Shown: piece after piece, positions 26,808 to 35,335 of the stretch
How positions within the stretch are numbered: position 1 is the stretch's first letter
Layout of the letters: every line of letters starts with the position of its first letter
Origin: Paenibacillus gorillae
GTDB lineage: Bacteria > Bacillota > Bacilli > Paenibacillales > Paenibacillaceae
Length of the DNA: 35,347 nt
Assembly: GCF_000513275.1 (NCBI RefSeq)
Contig: NZ_CBVJ010000094.1
Coordinates: forward strand, 1-35,347
Direction of reading: 5' to 3'
The notes under the pieces: model-generated
What the model saw: only the letters and a program-made list of their open reading frames with translations
Told to the model about the DNA's origin: nothing
Database searches by the model: none
Program-made: the position numbers and the translations under genes

Positions 26808-27959
26808 ATGAAGCTAATTTCGATTGAACCAACGCCAAGTCCTAATTCCATGAAACTTAATGTTGACGAGCCGCTTCCGCGCGGCTTGCAGCAATCGTAT
26901 ACGAAAAAGGAAGCTGACGGCGCACCTGAGCCGCTGCGCAGCCTTCTTGCGATCGAAGGTGTGCGGAGCGTGTTCCGCACAGCCGATTTTATCGCGCTGG
27001 ATCGTGTAAGCAACGCAGATTGGGCGCGTATTCTAGCCGAAGCCCGTACGCTGCTCTCCGGCGGCGAAGCAGGCGCCGAAGCAGACTCCGCCGTGCCCTC
27101 TGCGGAAAGCTACGGCGAAGCGCATGTATTCGTCCAAATGTTCCGCGGCATTCCGATGCAGGTACGGGTCAAAACCGGCGAGCGCGAAGCCCGATCCGCC
27201 CTGCCGCCGAAATTCGGCGAAGCAGTAGCAGAAGCCGCTGGCGCATCCATGATTCGCGAACGGCGGCTGGAGGAGCTTGGCGTACGCTACGGCGAGCTGG
27301 AAGAAATCGCCGCTGACATCGTGAAGGAGCTGGATGCCGCGTACACCGAAGAGCGGCTCCGTGCTTTAATTGAAGCAGCGCAAGCGCTTGGCCCCGGCGA
27401 GGAGTCTGTTGTACCGGCAAGACCTGCGCCGCTGTCCGCAGAAGAAATCGCGGAACGGCTGCAATCGCCGGAATGGCAGGTCCGCTATGCAGCTCTCGAA
27501 CGCATCGGCAATGCCGAGCCGGAGCTGCTTCCTGTTCTCGCGCAAGCGCTGCGCGATGACAATATGTCGGTGCGCAGGCTCGCCGTCGTCTATCTCGGCG
27601 ACCTTCGCGACACGCCGGAGGCAATGCCTTATATGATCGAGGCGTTGCGCGACAAATCTGCGGCTGTCCGCCGTACAGCCGGCGACACATTGTCCGATTG
27701 GGGCAACCCTGCTGCAACCGGCCCAATGATTGAAGCGCTCCGCGATACGAATAAGCTTGTCCGCTGGCGCGCCGCTCGTTTCCTGTATGAAGTAGGCGAC
27801 GAAAGTGCGATTGAGGAGCTTCGTGCTGCAGCACAGGATAAGGAGTTCGAAATTCAGCTTCAAGCGCAAATGGCGCTGGAGCGAATCGAACGCGGCGAAG
27901 AAGCCGCTGGGTCCGTATGGCAGCAAATGACCGCTGCCCGCGCACGCGAGCAGCAATAG
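26808..27959 (+). CDS. cvfC: CvfC/YpgR-type protein: Nfu_N domain plus HEAT-like repeats
   Basis: 383-residue cytosolic protein of the conserved virulence factor C family (CvfC of S. aureus, YpgR of B. subtilis). The start ATG 26808 fits the first residue of the Nfu_N domain (MKLISIEPTPSPNSMKLNVDEPLPRG); GGGAGGT lies 12 bases upstream, and an ATG at 26787 overlaps that ribosome binding site and is less likely. Residues 1-90 are Nfu_N-like but the CxxC iron-sulfur part of Nfu proteins is absent. A middle domain (about 100-200) begins HVFVQMFRGIPMQVRVK. Residues 205-365 form about five HEAT/PBS-lyase-like repeats (VRYAALERIGN, VRRLAVVYLGD, VRRTAGDTLSDWG, VRWRAARFLYEVGD). HEAT repeats usually bind proteins; the molecular role is not established. 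A palindrome in the promoter suggests repressor control. Confidence 0.88.
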   Translation: MKLISIEPTPSPNSMKLNVDEPLPRGLQQSYTKKEADGAPEPLRSLLAIEGVRSVFRTADFIALDRVSNADWARILAEARTLLSGGEAGAEADSAVPSAESYGEAHVFVQMFRGIPMQVRVKTGEREARSALPPKFGEAVAEAAGASMIRERRLEELGVRYGELEEIAADIVKELDAAYTEERLRALIEAAQALGPGEESVVPARPAPLSAEEIAERLQSPEWQVRYAALERIGNAEPELLPVLAQALRDDNMSVRRLAVVYLGDLRDTPEAMPYMIEALRDKSAAVRRTAGDTLSDWGNPAATGPMIEALRDTNKLVRWRAARFLYEVGDESAIEELRAAAQDKEFEIQLQAQMALERIERGEEAAGSVWQQMTAARAREQQ

Positions 27960-28012
27960 CAAATAGCTAGCTATAGCACCAGCGCTGCACGCTAGCCGCT
28001 CTATCACAAATA

Positions 28013-28041
28013 AAGCCCGGCACGTCAATCGTGCCGGGCTT
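28013..28041 (+). terminator. Terminator hairpin after cvfC
   Basis: A 12-bp perfect GC-rich stem AAGCCCGGCACG/CGTGCCGGGCTT (28013-28024 with 28030-28041) has a TCAAT loop. The T-run is only two bases, so termination may be weak on the U-tract criterion. Confidence 0.65.
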
Positions 28042-28445
28042 CATACTGCCGAGTTATAAGCTCGACAGTTTCTGTAACCGCTGCTTTTATAATCTATCCG
28101 GCTGTTCGCCGCCCCTGCCGCGCCGCCCCTAACAACATGCCACACTTCGCTTGCTATTGAGCACAACCAATCAAAATGCAAAAATACATGTTGGAAGCGG
28201 CTTTTTCGACGATTTTCCTCTTCAAAATGCAAATATGCAGTTTGATCGGCCTAAAATGCCCTCATAGAGTGAAATCGAGCGATTTCAACTGCACTTTTGC
28301 ATTTTGAACACCATTTTTGACCAAATGAGGCTATTCAAAATGTACTTTTACATTTTGCCCACTCAGTTAGCATGAGCAAGGCACCTGAACGGGCGGTAGA
28401 AGAAAAAACACCTTGCCTGCTTAAGTCGTGAATCGCTACCACCCC
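28042..28445. other. Intergenic region carrying a large palindromic element
   Basis: About 400 bases between convergent genes (cvfC and the transglutaminase-like gene). Nearly half of it is the palindromic element at 28172-28357. The rest shows no gene, promoter or second terminator that I can support. Confidence 0.6.
28172..28357. repeat. ~186-bp imperfect palindrome built from four CAAAATG-type motifs
   Basis: Motifs at 28172 and 28223 read CAAAATGCAAA-T-CA on the plus strand; their mates end at 28306 and 28357 and read the same on the minus strand. The spacing within each half is 51 bases on both sides, and both pairs share one centre near 28265, where CTCATAGAG forms the tip. The inner pair is the best preserved (a 28-31 base arm each side, about 28221-28248 with 28279-28309); the outer right motif is itself a small palindrome (CAAAATGTA/TACATTTTG). 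No transposase frame, no clear target-site duplication. It resembles a MITE or REP-like element; the nature is unknown. Confidence 0.65.
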
Positions 28446-29597
28446 TCAATTACTGTAACTCACCTCAACGCTTACGAGCATCGAGCCGTCATTGCCGTAC
28501 GGCTCATAGCTGGCGGAATACCCGACGGGGATGCCCGCATCGAGGAATGCGGCCTTCAGATCCTCCGACAGACGATCGCCTGGCACGTAACGGAACTGGA
28601 ACTTAGTATTTTTGGACGCCAGCTGCTTCGACACGGTTTGGGACAACGCCTTAAGGTCGGCAATCGTCCGGTCGGCTTCGAGCCAGCTCAGCCCGACATC
28701 CTCTTTCAACTGGACGAATGCCTTCGCTTCAGCACCGCCGCCGCTTCCCAGCTCCCGCAGCTTCTCACCGTAGCTCGCAGTTGCGGCCGGATAGCTTTTC
28801 ACCCAATCATGATCGGCCTTCATTTCCCTATCCGTCTTCAAATAGTAGGTGTACCGGATCGGCTGCAGTTTGGAGGAAGCGCTTTCGACTTGCTCCGCGC
28901 CTTGAACGACGGGATCATCCCATGTCAGATCGAGATGGTACCACTCTCCGTCCAGTTGCACCATATTCCAGGCATGATCGCCTGTTTTGACCGTCCCTTC
29001 CGCTATCAATACGGGAATGCCGGCGTCCTTCAGCATTTTATAGCCAAGCAGCGAATAGCCCTGGCATACCGCCTTCCCTGTAGCCAACGCTTCATAAGCG
29101 GTATAGCGAGTCAGTGATTGGTCATAATCCAACCTGCTTACAATCCAGTCATGAATAACCTTCACCTTTTGGTGGTCATTCATAGAAGGAGTGAGCAACC
29201 CAGCCAGCGCTTGCTTGACCGTCTCATCAACCTGCGCCGTCTGCTCTGGCGTCTCCCTGTATCTGGCCTCAATCTTTATCGTAGAACGGTCTCCCCAGCT
29301 GCGAATGGTATACAGATAGGAATCAAGAATATAAGCTGTATAATCATCCTCAGCAAGAGAACTGCGAATCGTCGTCTGCAGCGTGTCGGAAAGCTGCTTT
29401 TTATCCCCTGCGTATTGCAGTGTAAAATGCTCCGATCGGCTCTGGAATTGTTTCGCCATCGCAGACCCGAGCTGATCCATCGTCGAGCTTTGACCGGCAT
29501 CGGCCAGAACTGAGAACAAATCCAGCTTTTTCTCCAAGCTGAACGCAACAACTAAGACAAGCGTCAAGACTAGCAGCTTGCCTCCATGTTTTCGCAT
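28446..29597 (-). CDS. Exported transglutaminase-like protein
   Basis: 383-residue protein with an N-terminal signal peptide or membrane anchor (residues ~8-24, LLVLTLVLVVAFS) and a transglutaminase-like domain (about 150-270). Catalytic set: Cys in GKAVCQGYSLLGYKML, His in GDHAWNMVQLDGEWYHLDLTWDDP and the following Asp. The upstream part (about 40-130) and C-terminal part (about 290-383, FRYVPGDRLSEDLKAAFLDAGIPVGYSASYEPYG) have no domain I recognise. Such extracellular proteins may crosslink or cut peptides at the cell surface; the substrate is unknown. The ATG has a GGGGGGCGG-type ribosome binding site. It lies downstream of gerC on the same strand, 173 bases away, with no recognisable terminator between, so read-through is possible. 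Confidence 0.85.
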   Translation of the reverse strand: MRKHGGKLLVLTLVLVVAFSLEKKLDLFSVLADAGQSSTMDQLGSAMAKQFQSRSEHFTLQYAGDKKQLSDTLQTTIRSSLAEDDYTAYILDSYLYTIRSWGDRSTIKIEARYRETPEQTAQVDETVKQALAGLLTPSMNDHQKVKVIHDWIVSRLDYDQSLTRYTAYEALATGKAVCQGYSLLGYKMLKDAGIPVLIAEGTVKTGDHAWNMVQLDGEWYHLDLTWDDPVVQGAEQVESASSKLQPIRYTYYLKTDREMKADHDWVKSYPAATASYGEKLRELGSGGGAEAKAFVQLKEDVGLSWLEADRTIADLKALSQTVSKQLASKNTKFQFRYVPGDRLSEDLKAAFLDAGIPVGYSASYEPYGNDGSMLVSVEVSYSN

Positions 29598-29770
29598 ATG
29601 CCGCCCCCCTTCTCCATCTGCGATGGCTAACTGGATAACATACTCTTCTTAATCTATTCTACCCGATTAATCAAGATGCTAACTAGGGCGTGTCTGAAAA
29701 ACCATTCAGTGGCACCTTTCACCGTCTTCCCGCTGCGAAATAGAGAATGTCCTGCTTGCGGCGGCAGCGG

Positions 29771-30874
29771 TTACTGCAAGCTGCCATAGTCTTTTACTGT
29801 GAATTGCACATTGCATTTCATATCTGCTTTGGCGTACGCCTCACTCCAATTCATGCTTTTCCACTCTTTATAGCTCAAGCTGTTACGGACATACATGCCG
29901 ATGCCAAGGCTGTCTGACTGCTTCTCCTGCATCCGCTTGATCATCTGATTGGCCCGTGCACTTAAATGATCGGACACTTGCTTCTCAAGCTTGAGCCGGT
30001 CACTATCATCACTCAGCTTCAAATTTCCCGTGTATTCATAAATAGAGCCCTTCATCTGAACGTTAATGCTCACAGCAAGCTTCTGCCCCGCAGAATGGCT
30101 GACATTCACTTTCCTGCTGCTGATCAATGAAGTGAACATAACCATCTCATGTTCGCTCCCTTTTTCCGCAAGCCCCAGACTCATTTCCCCCTGCTTAAAG
30201 CTGCCCTGCATGAAAGAGTAGATTAATGCGTCCCTTGCAGCAATCTTCAGCACATAGCGCCCACCCTTAAATAGACCTATCCCATCAACCGTAATATGGT
30301 CGCTATCTTCTCGTAATATTGGCACAGCCGGATCTATTCCATCATCGTAATAATCCCGCTCAAAGTCATACAACGTCGTTTGGGGCACAAGGTGACCCGC
30401 ACCTTCCTTCTCCAGCAGGCGATCGATATACCGGTCCGTCATCGGGTGCTGTTTGTAATCCTTCGAGAGCATCGACTTTGCGCTTCCGTTGACGATGACG
30501 ATTTTGATCTGCGGAGAGATCGAGGTATCTCTTCTAATCGAATCGATATGCTCAAACAATCCTTTTTCGGCCATTTCGATGGAGAATAGCACATCCCGCA
30601 GCTGGCCGTTAACGAGCATCAGGTTCGTCTCCCGGCCCAGCTTGATCTTTGCTTCCTTGGAGCTTTTGGCGCTTGTAGACAATACCTCTCGCCTGACAGG
30701 CGTAAAAGCTTCAGCTCTCGGAATGCTTGCCGTAATTTCCATTTCCCCGCTGGGCAGCAGATCGAAACCAACCGTGCTAGTGAAGCCCATCCGCTCCAGA
30801 ATGCGGTAATCGCCACAGCCGGTCAGCAGCAACAGAACGAACGCACATGTGAAATAGTACAGCCGTTTATTCAT
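29771..30874 (-). CDS. Germinant receptor subunit C, Ger(x)C lipoprotein
   Basis: 367-residue lipoprotein of the Ger(x)C family, third subunit of a spore germinant receptor, anchored on the outer side of the spore inner membrane. The start ATG 30874 is preferred because it overlaps the end of gerB by eight bases (translational coupling) and leads into a lipoprotein signal peptide with lipobox LLTGC, Cys20 being the lipidated residue. The N-terminal DYRILERMGFTSTVGFD segment and C-terminal SYKEWKSMNWSEAYAKADMKCNVQFTVKDYG are typical. It is intact, but it would form its receptor with a GerB protein whose gene is frameshifted here. Confidence 0.92.
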   Translation of the reverse strand: MNKRLYYFTCAFVLLLLTGCGDYRILERMGFTSTVGFDLLPSGEMEITASIPRAEAFTPVRREVLSTSAKSSKEAKIKLGRETNLMLVNGQLRDVLFSIEMAEKGLFEHIDSIRRDTSISPQIKIVIVNGSAKSMLSKDYKQHPMTDRYIDRLLEKEGAGHLVPQTTLYDFERDYYDDGIDPAVPILREDSDHITVDGIGLFKGGRYVLKIAARDALIYSFMQGSFKQGEMSLGLAEKGSEHEMVMFTSLISSRKVNVSHSAGQKLAVSINVQMKGSIYEYTGNLKLSDDSDRLKLEKQVSDHLSARANQMIKRMQEKQSDSLGIGMYVRNSLSYKEWKSMNWSEAYAKADMKCNVQFTVKDYGSLQ

Positions 30875-31960
30875 AGGCCTGCTTGCCTCCATTGTTCTGT
30901 ATAAGCAGCACGACAATCAGGACAATTGGCAAACCAAAGGCAACGCCTACTTCAATCATACTTAGAATACTAAGCCATTCTCCCACCTTATTCAAAATAT
31001 CCGGAATAATCGCCACAAAGTAGGCTGCGAGCATAATAAAAAATCCGATCGCATTCCCCTTCACCTTCGGTACGATCTGATGCAGCATTTCTTTTGCCGC
31101 CCATACGTACATAAGCATGGAGAAAATGACAGAAAAAATAAAAAAGCCGTAAAACAAATTTTCTACACGCTCTACAAAGGGAAATCGGATATACGCCAGT
31201 GCGTCTAGTACCGGAAAGTTTTTAGTTTGCAATTGTTTCAGACTATAAATGCCGAACAGTATGAACGCCATATAGACATAGCTTCCGGTCGTTATGAGAT
31301 TGGCCCACATCGTGCTTTGGATGAGCTTGGTCCGTTTATTCGAATAGCTGAACAGCAGCATGCTGAGCTCACAGCCAAGAAACGCTGAGTAAATATCTAC
31401 ATTGGCCATCCACTCATATTTCCCGCCCTTGAACAGAAACGGGGTCAATCTCGCCCACTGAAACTCTCCATAAAAGAAAAACAGTAAAAAGACCATCCAA
31501 AAAAACAGCCAGAAAAAATAGTCGCCGCTTTCGAAATGTTGTAGATCCCTTTCGTCAGCAGCCAAAAAACGAGCACATCCAGCGCTAATTTGAATACCAT
31601 CGGATTCGTTGTCGGGAAAGCAAACATCTGAAAAATCAGTACATATTCTTTTCCCGCTAGACATCCCAGCATCGTCCACAATGAAGCTATAGCCGCATAA
31701 ATCGGGTATAACAAAAATTTAGGAAACGCTTGTTCCAATATTTCGAAAATCGATCGTCCTCTTCCGAGCTTATAGATCAATCCAATCAGCCCGATGTTTA
31801 CCGTAGCAATCAGCCCGAAGCCGATGACCGAAGCCCAGCCGTTCGTTCCGAAATTGTCCGCCAGCAGCTGCGGGAGGATAAACGACATAACGCCGCTTTG
31901 CGTCATAAATATAAGAATCATCACATGAAACGGCGCTAGTCTTTCCTTCGTTTTTTCCAA
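30867..31960 (-). pseudogene. Germinant receptor subunit B (GerAB/APC-like permease), frameshifted
   Basis: The start is TTG at 31960 with AGAGGTGA six bases upstream; this ribosome binding site overlaps the gerA stop. The first ~150 residues (LAPFHVMILIFMTQSGVMSFILPQLLADNFG... TKGIYNISKAATIF) are a normal spore germination permease N-terminus. The frame then turns to nonsense and ends at 31445. The neighbouring frame supplies the rest (FWLFFWMVFLLFFFYGEFQWARLTPFLFKGGKYEW...) to the stop at 30867. Adding one base in A6 at 31513-31518 (or A7 at 31499-31505) would join them into a 364-residue protein, the family's usual length. So this is a one-base deletion in a homopolymer: a true mutation, a slippage site, or a sequencing error. 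In the intact form it would be the membrane subunit that senses the germinant. Confidence 0.85.
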
Positions 31961-31966
31961 AGGGTA

Positions 31967-33460
31967 TCACCTCTTCGTTTGATTTCGGATCGGATTAGGC
32001 GACTCGCTCTGAGTCGGCCTCTCCCGAAGCATGCTGAACGGTGCGCGAATGAATATATCCCGCCAGTCTCTGGGCTTGAACGGCGCTAACGGGGTTAAGT
32101 AGGACGTACCCAGACTCGTTAAGCCGCTTAAATGAATGACGATGGCCGCTATTCCCATTACAAGTCCAAGGTTGCCCCATAAACCGGTCATAAGTATAAG
32201 TCCAAACCGGATGAGGCGGATCGAAGCGCTCATGACGTAGCTTGGAATGACAAAGGAAGCAATTGCTGAGGACGCGACTGCAATAATTAGAATATTGCTC
32301 GTCAATCCGGCCTGCACGGCGGCTTGTCCGATTACGATACCGCCAACGATGCCGATCGTCTGGCCGATCTTGGTGGGCAATCGCGCCCCGGCTTCCCGGA
32401 GCAGCTCGATCGTCACTTCCATCAGCAAAGCTTCATACAACGGAGGGAACGGTACCCGGCTGCGCGACTCCGTCAGCGTCATCAGCAGATTTTCCGGAAT
32501 CATCTCGTAATGAAAAGTCGTGACGGACACATACATGGCGGTGAAGCTGATCGTTATGATAAACGCCAAAAAACGCAGCAGCCGAATGGCGCTGCCCAGT
32601 ATCCAGCGCTGATAATAGTCGTCGGAAGAAGAGAAAAATTCAAAGAAAGAGGTCGGTACCGTGAAAGCTGAAGGGCTTCCGTCAACAAGGCCAACTACAC
32701 GTCCTGCAACAAGCTTTGATACGATCGCATCCGGCCGCTCGGACGTTAAGATTTGCGGGAAAATCGAATACTTGTTGTCATCGATGTACTGAATGAGCAT
32801 ATTCGTATCCAGCATGCTGTCCACTTCAATTGCCTTAATTCGCTGCTCCGTTTCATGGACAAACTCCATATTAACGAGATCCTTGACATACAGCAGGTAC
32901 ACCGCCGTTTTTGTTACCTCGCCAACTGCCAGTTTCATAATTTTGAGATGAGAGCTTTTCAACCGGGAACGGATCAGCGAAAGACTCGTATTTACTTGCT
33001 CCGTGAACGCGTCATGAGGCCCTGTTATAACGGTTTCCGTCTCCGATTGCGACACCGCGCGGGTCTCAAGACCAATCACGTTGAAAAGGTAGGCTCTCGA
33101 TTCAGCGAAAATTGCGATGCCGCCAGACAGTATGCCTATAATCAGCGCTTTGGAATCTTCTGCCTTATACGATTCCATTTGCCGGAGCAGCTTGGCTGCT
33201 GCTTCCCGGTCACTGCTTAGCAGCGGAGCAAGAATCTCACGGTTGAGCTTCAACTGATCGATTAAATGCTCGAAGAAAATCAGATCTACTTCCGGATCCT
33301 CAAAGTGCCGATGTGTAAGGTCGGCACAATCCTCGAATTCTTCCAGCGTATGTGCAAGAGTTGGCGCTGCATTCTTTTCTGGAGGGCGATTGTCTTCGAC
33401 TGGCGGACTAGACGGCACCGTATTGAGCAGCATTTTTTTCAACCAGTTGGACTTTGTCAT
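31967..33460 (-). CDS. Germinant receptor subunit A (GerA family)
   Basis: 497-residue GerA-family protein, first gene of a gerA-gerB-gerC receptor operon whose products trigger spore germination on nutrient binding at the spore inner membrane. The ATG 33460 has GGAGG five bases upstream; the frame is open 11 codons further but without a better site. The N-terminal soluble domain (about 1-285) includes the conserved GPHDAFTEQVNTSLSLIRSRL. About five membrane segments follow (about 290-455; LRFLAFIITISFTAMYVSVT, PLYEALLMEVTIELLREAGARLP, IGIVGGIVIGQAAVQAG). The tail is polar. CATTCTA in the leader resembles a sigma-G -10 box, but no matching -35 was found. The gerB ribosome binding site overlaps its stop codon. 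Confidence 0.94.
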   Translation of the reverse strand: MTKSNWLKKMLLNTVPSSPPVEDNRPPEKNAAPTLAHTLEEFEDCADLTHRHFEDPEVDLIFFEHLIDQLKLNREILAPLLSSDREAAAKLLRQMESYKAEDSKALIIGILSGGIAIFAESRAYLFNVIGLETRAVSQSETETVITGPHDAFTEQVNTSLSLIRSRLKSSHLKIMKLAVGEVTKTAVYLLYVKDLVNMEFVHETEQRIKAIEVDSMLDTNMLIQYIDDNKYSIFPQILTSERPDAIVSKLVAGRVVGLVDGSPSAFTVPTSFFEFFSSSDDYYQRWILGSAIRLLRFLAFIITISFTAMYVSVTTFHYEMIPENLLMTLTESRSRVPFPPLYEALLMEVTIELLREAGARLPTKIGQTIGIVGGIVIGQAAVQAGLTSNILIIAVASSAIASFVIPSYVMSASIRLIRFGLILMTGLWGNLGLVMGIAAIVIHLSGLTSLGTSYLTPLAPFKPRDWRDIFIRAPFSMLRERPTQSESPNPIRNQTKR

Positions 33461-33546
33461 ACGCGCCTCCGGATAGATAGAATGGATGATCAATCAATTA
33501 GCCAACTTTATTTTGCGCAGAATATGGAAAATTATTAAAACGCCAA

Positions 33547-33574
33547 AAGGCGCCAACCCTCAGGTTGACGCCTT
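33547..33574 (-). terminator. Terminator of the stand-alone response regulator
   Basis: A 12-bp stem with one mismatch (33547-33558 with 33563-33574) closes a 4-base loop. On the minus strand it is followed by TTTT and, a little further, GTTTTAAT. It lies 40 bases past the stop at 33615 and ahead of the ger operon. Confidence 0.7.
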
Positions 33575-33614
33575 CGATTCTCGCTTCTGTTCTGACAACT
33601 TTTCCGCAGACGGG

Positions 33615-34040
33615 CTAATCCAAACTATTCAAAAAGGCTGCCAGCTTGGATTCCACCACTTTGACCTGTGTCAGCTCCAGCTGCTCCAGCGTTTCTTGCA
33701 CCGCTCTGCTCAGTGACTCAGCTTCAAGCGGTTTGACTAGAAACTGCTTCACTCCGAGCCGTATCGCTCGCTTCACCATGTCCGTTTCATTGACTGCGCT
33801 GATCATAAGGATGTGTGCGTGAGGGTGGAAATACAAAATTTTACGCAGAACAGCCATTCCGTCTAATATCGGAAGTTCACTGTCCAGTATGATTAAATCT
33901 GGCTTGGTCCGTTCGTATTCTCTATATGCTTCTTCTCCGTCGGCAGCTTCGCCAACGATCAGGTGATTGTCATGCTCCAGCAGGTTTCTCAGCATCATCC
34001 GGGTTTCAATCGAGTGATCGGCAATTACAATGTTCGCCAT
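33615..34040 (-). CDS. Stand-alone receiver-domain response regulator (CheY-like)
   Basis: 141-residue protein with a single receiver domain and a short helical tail. The ATG 34040 is supported by GGAGG eight bases upstream; open codons further up lack support. Receiver residues: acidic site ADHS (Asp8; the usual second acid is replaced by His), phosphorylation site Asp53 in ILDSELPILDG, Ser81 in MISA and Lys103 in FLVKP. No DNA-binding domain, so it should act by protein contact or as a phosphate sink. No histidine kinase is in the window. It is divergent from the receiver-SARP regulator; it ends with its own terminator before the ger operon. Confidence 0.88.
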   Translation of the reverse strand: MANIVIADHSIETRMMLRNLLEHDNHLIVGEAADGEEAYREYERTKPDLIILDSELPILDGMAVLRKILYFHPHAHILMISAVNETDMVKRAIRLGVKQFLVKPLEAESLSRAVQETLEQLELTQVKVVESKLAAFLNSLD

Positions 34041-34177
34041 AGCTTCAGCCTCCACGCCTTCGTTCATTTTCCCTAGTATACAAAAAGTCAATGAACCATT
34101 TCTGGACAAAAGCAGGATTAAAATGCAATTATGAATAAATAAACTATCCCTTCATGGAAGGAGCTTCCTTCAGACAA

Positions 34178-35335
34178 ATGAAAGCCCTATTAATTGATGA
34201 TGAGAAAGCAGCATTGATCCAGATGGAACGATTAATCAAGGACGACGGACGGATCGAAGTAACTGGGGCCTATACGACAGTTAGAGAAAGCCTGGAACAT
34301 TTGCGCACCTCCAAAACCGACTTCGTCTTCCTCGACATCGGCATGCCTGAAATGAGCGGCTTGACTGCCGCTGAATATATTATGCAGACAGATCCTGACA
34401 TCCGTATTATCTTTGTAACGGCCTTCTCCGAACATGCCATTGAGGCATTCGAGCTTAATGCGCTCGATTATTTGTTAAAGCCGGTCAGCTCGGCCCGCTT
34501 CGCCAAAACAGTCAGTCGCATGATCGAGCTATCGAATTATAAAAGGCAGCTGCCAGAGCCGGTTGCCCGGATCGGGAACGAGCCGGCAATCGTCTGCTTT
34601 CGCCGGCTGGAGCTTCGCAGCGGCAAGACGCCAAGCTCCAAACTGAAGTGGCGGACTTCCAAAGCACAAGAGTTGTTCGCCTATCTGCTGCACCTGAAAG
34701 AGCAATGGATCAGCAAGGAACAGCTGCTGGATTGCTTGTGGCCCGACTATGCTCCCGATAAAGGGATGACCCACTTACATACTTCTATCTATCAAATTCG
34801 CAAGCTGCTTCGGGAATGGAGTGAAGAGGCTGTCATTGATTTCTCGCAAGATTGCTATCGGCTTTCACTTACAAGTGAAGACGCCTTTACTGATGTCGAG
34901 CTTTTCGAGAGGGCTATTGCAGAAACCAGTGCACCCGTTGGCGATTCTGCATTTTTAGCAGCCGCACATCCCCATTACGACAGCATATTGCGTCTCTATA
35001 CCGGCCACTATCTGGAGGAAAATGATTATTGGTGGGCCAAGCCGCGACAGGAGCAGCTGCGTCGGCAATATATGGAGTTTGTACTCGCAATTGCCAGACA
35101 GGAAACGAGTGCAGGCCGCGAGACGCATGCGATAACCCGGCTGCTGGCCGCCCAGCAAAGGGATCCCTACTCGGAAGAAATTTGCCGGCATCTCTTAGAG
35201 GCTAGTGCCAAATTGAATGATGCAGAAGCGGTGCAGCGCCATTACCGGTCATTTGTCAATCTGCTGAACAAGGAGCTTGGCACGGAGCCTGATCAGGAAA
35301 CAACAGCTCTCTACCAAGCACTCATACAAAATTAG
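34178..35335 (+). CDS. Response regulator with SARP-type output (receiver, winged helix, BTAD)
   Basis: 385-residue transcription regulator. The receiver domain (residues 1-120) has acidic Asp7-Asp8, phosphorylation site Asp53 in FLDIGMPEMSG, Thr81 and Lys101 in YLLKP. A winged-helix DNA-binding domain (about 150-230; KAQELFAYLLHLKEQWISKEQLLDCLWPDYAPDKGMTHLHTSIYQIRKLL) and a bacterial transcriptional activator domain (about 235-380, TPR-like) follow, the layout of SARP-type regulators. ATG 34178 fits the start of the receiver; its best ribosome binding site (GGAAGGAG) is 14 bases away. ATG 34154 is also open but has none. The cognate kinase is not in the window and may lie just beyond the right edge. 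Confidence 0.88.
   Translation: MKALLIDDEKAALIQMERLIKDDGRIEVTGAYTTVRESLEHLRTSKTDFVFLDIGMPEMSGLTAAEYIMQTDPDIRIIFVTAFSEHAIEAFELNALDYLLKPVSSARFAKTVSRMIELSNYKRQLPEPVARIGNEPAIVCFRRLELRSGKTPSSKLKWRTSKAQELFAYLLHLKEQWISKEQLLDCLWPDYAPDKGMTHLHTSIYQIRKLLREWSEEAVIDFSQDCYRLSLTSEDAFTDVELFERAIAETSAPVGDSAFLAAAHPHYDSILRLYTGHYLEENDYWWAKPRQEQLRRQYMEFVLAIARQETSAGRETHAITRLLAAQQRDPYSEEICRHLLEASAKLNDAEAVQRHYRSFVNLLNKELGTEPDQETTALYQALIQN

Noticed and set aside
29690..29770. Possible insertion sequence remnant (GGGCGTGTCTGAAAA) between gerC and the transglutaminase-like gene
   Set aside because: The string resembles ends seen in some insertion sequences, but there is no partner inverted repeat, target duplication or transposase fragment.
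33461..33500. Sigma-G promoter for the ger operon
   Set aside because: CATTCTA resembles the -10, but no -35 like TGAATA is found at suitable spacing.
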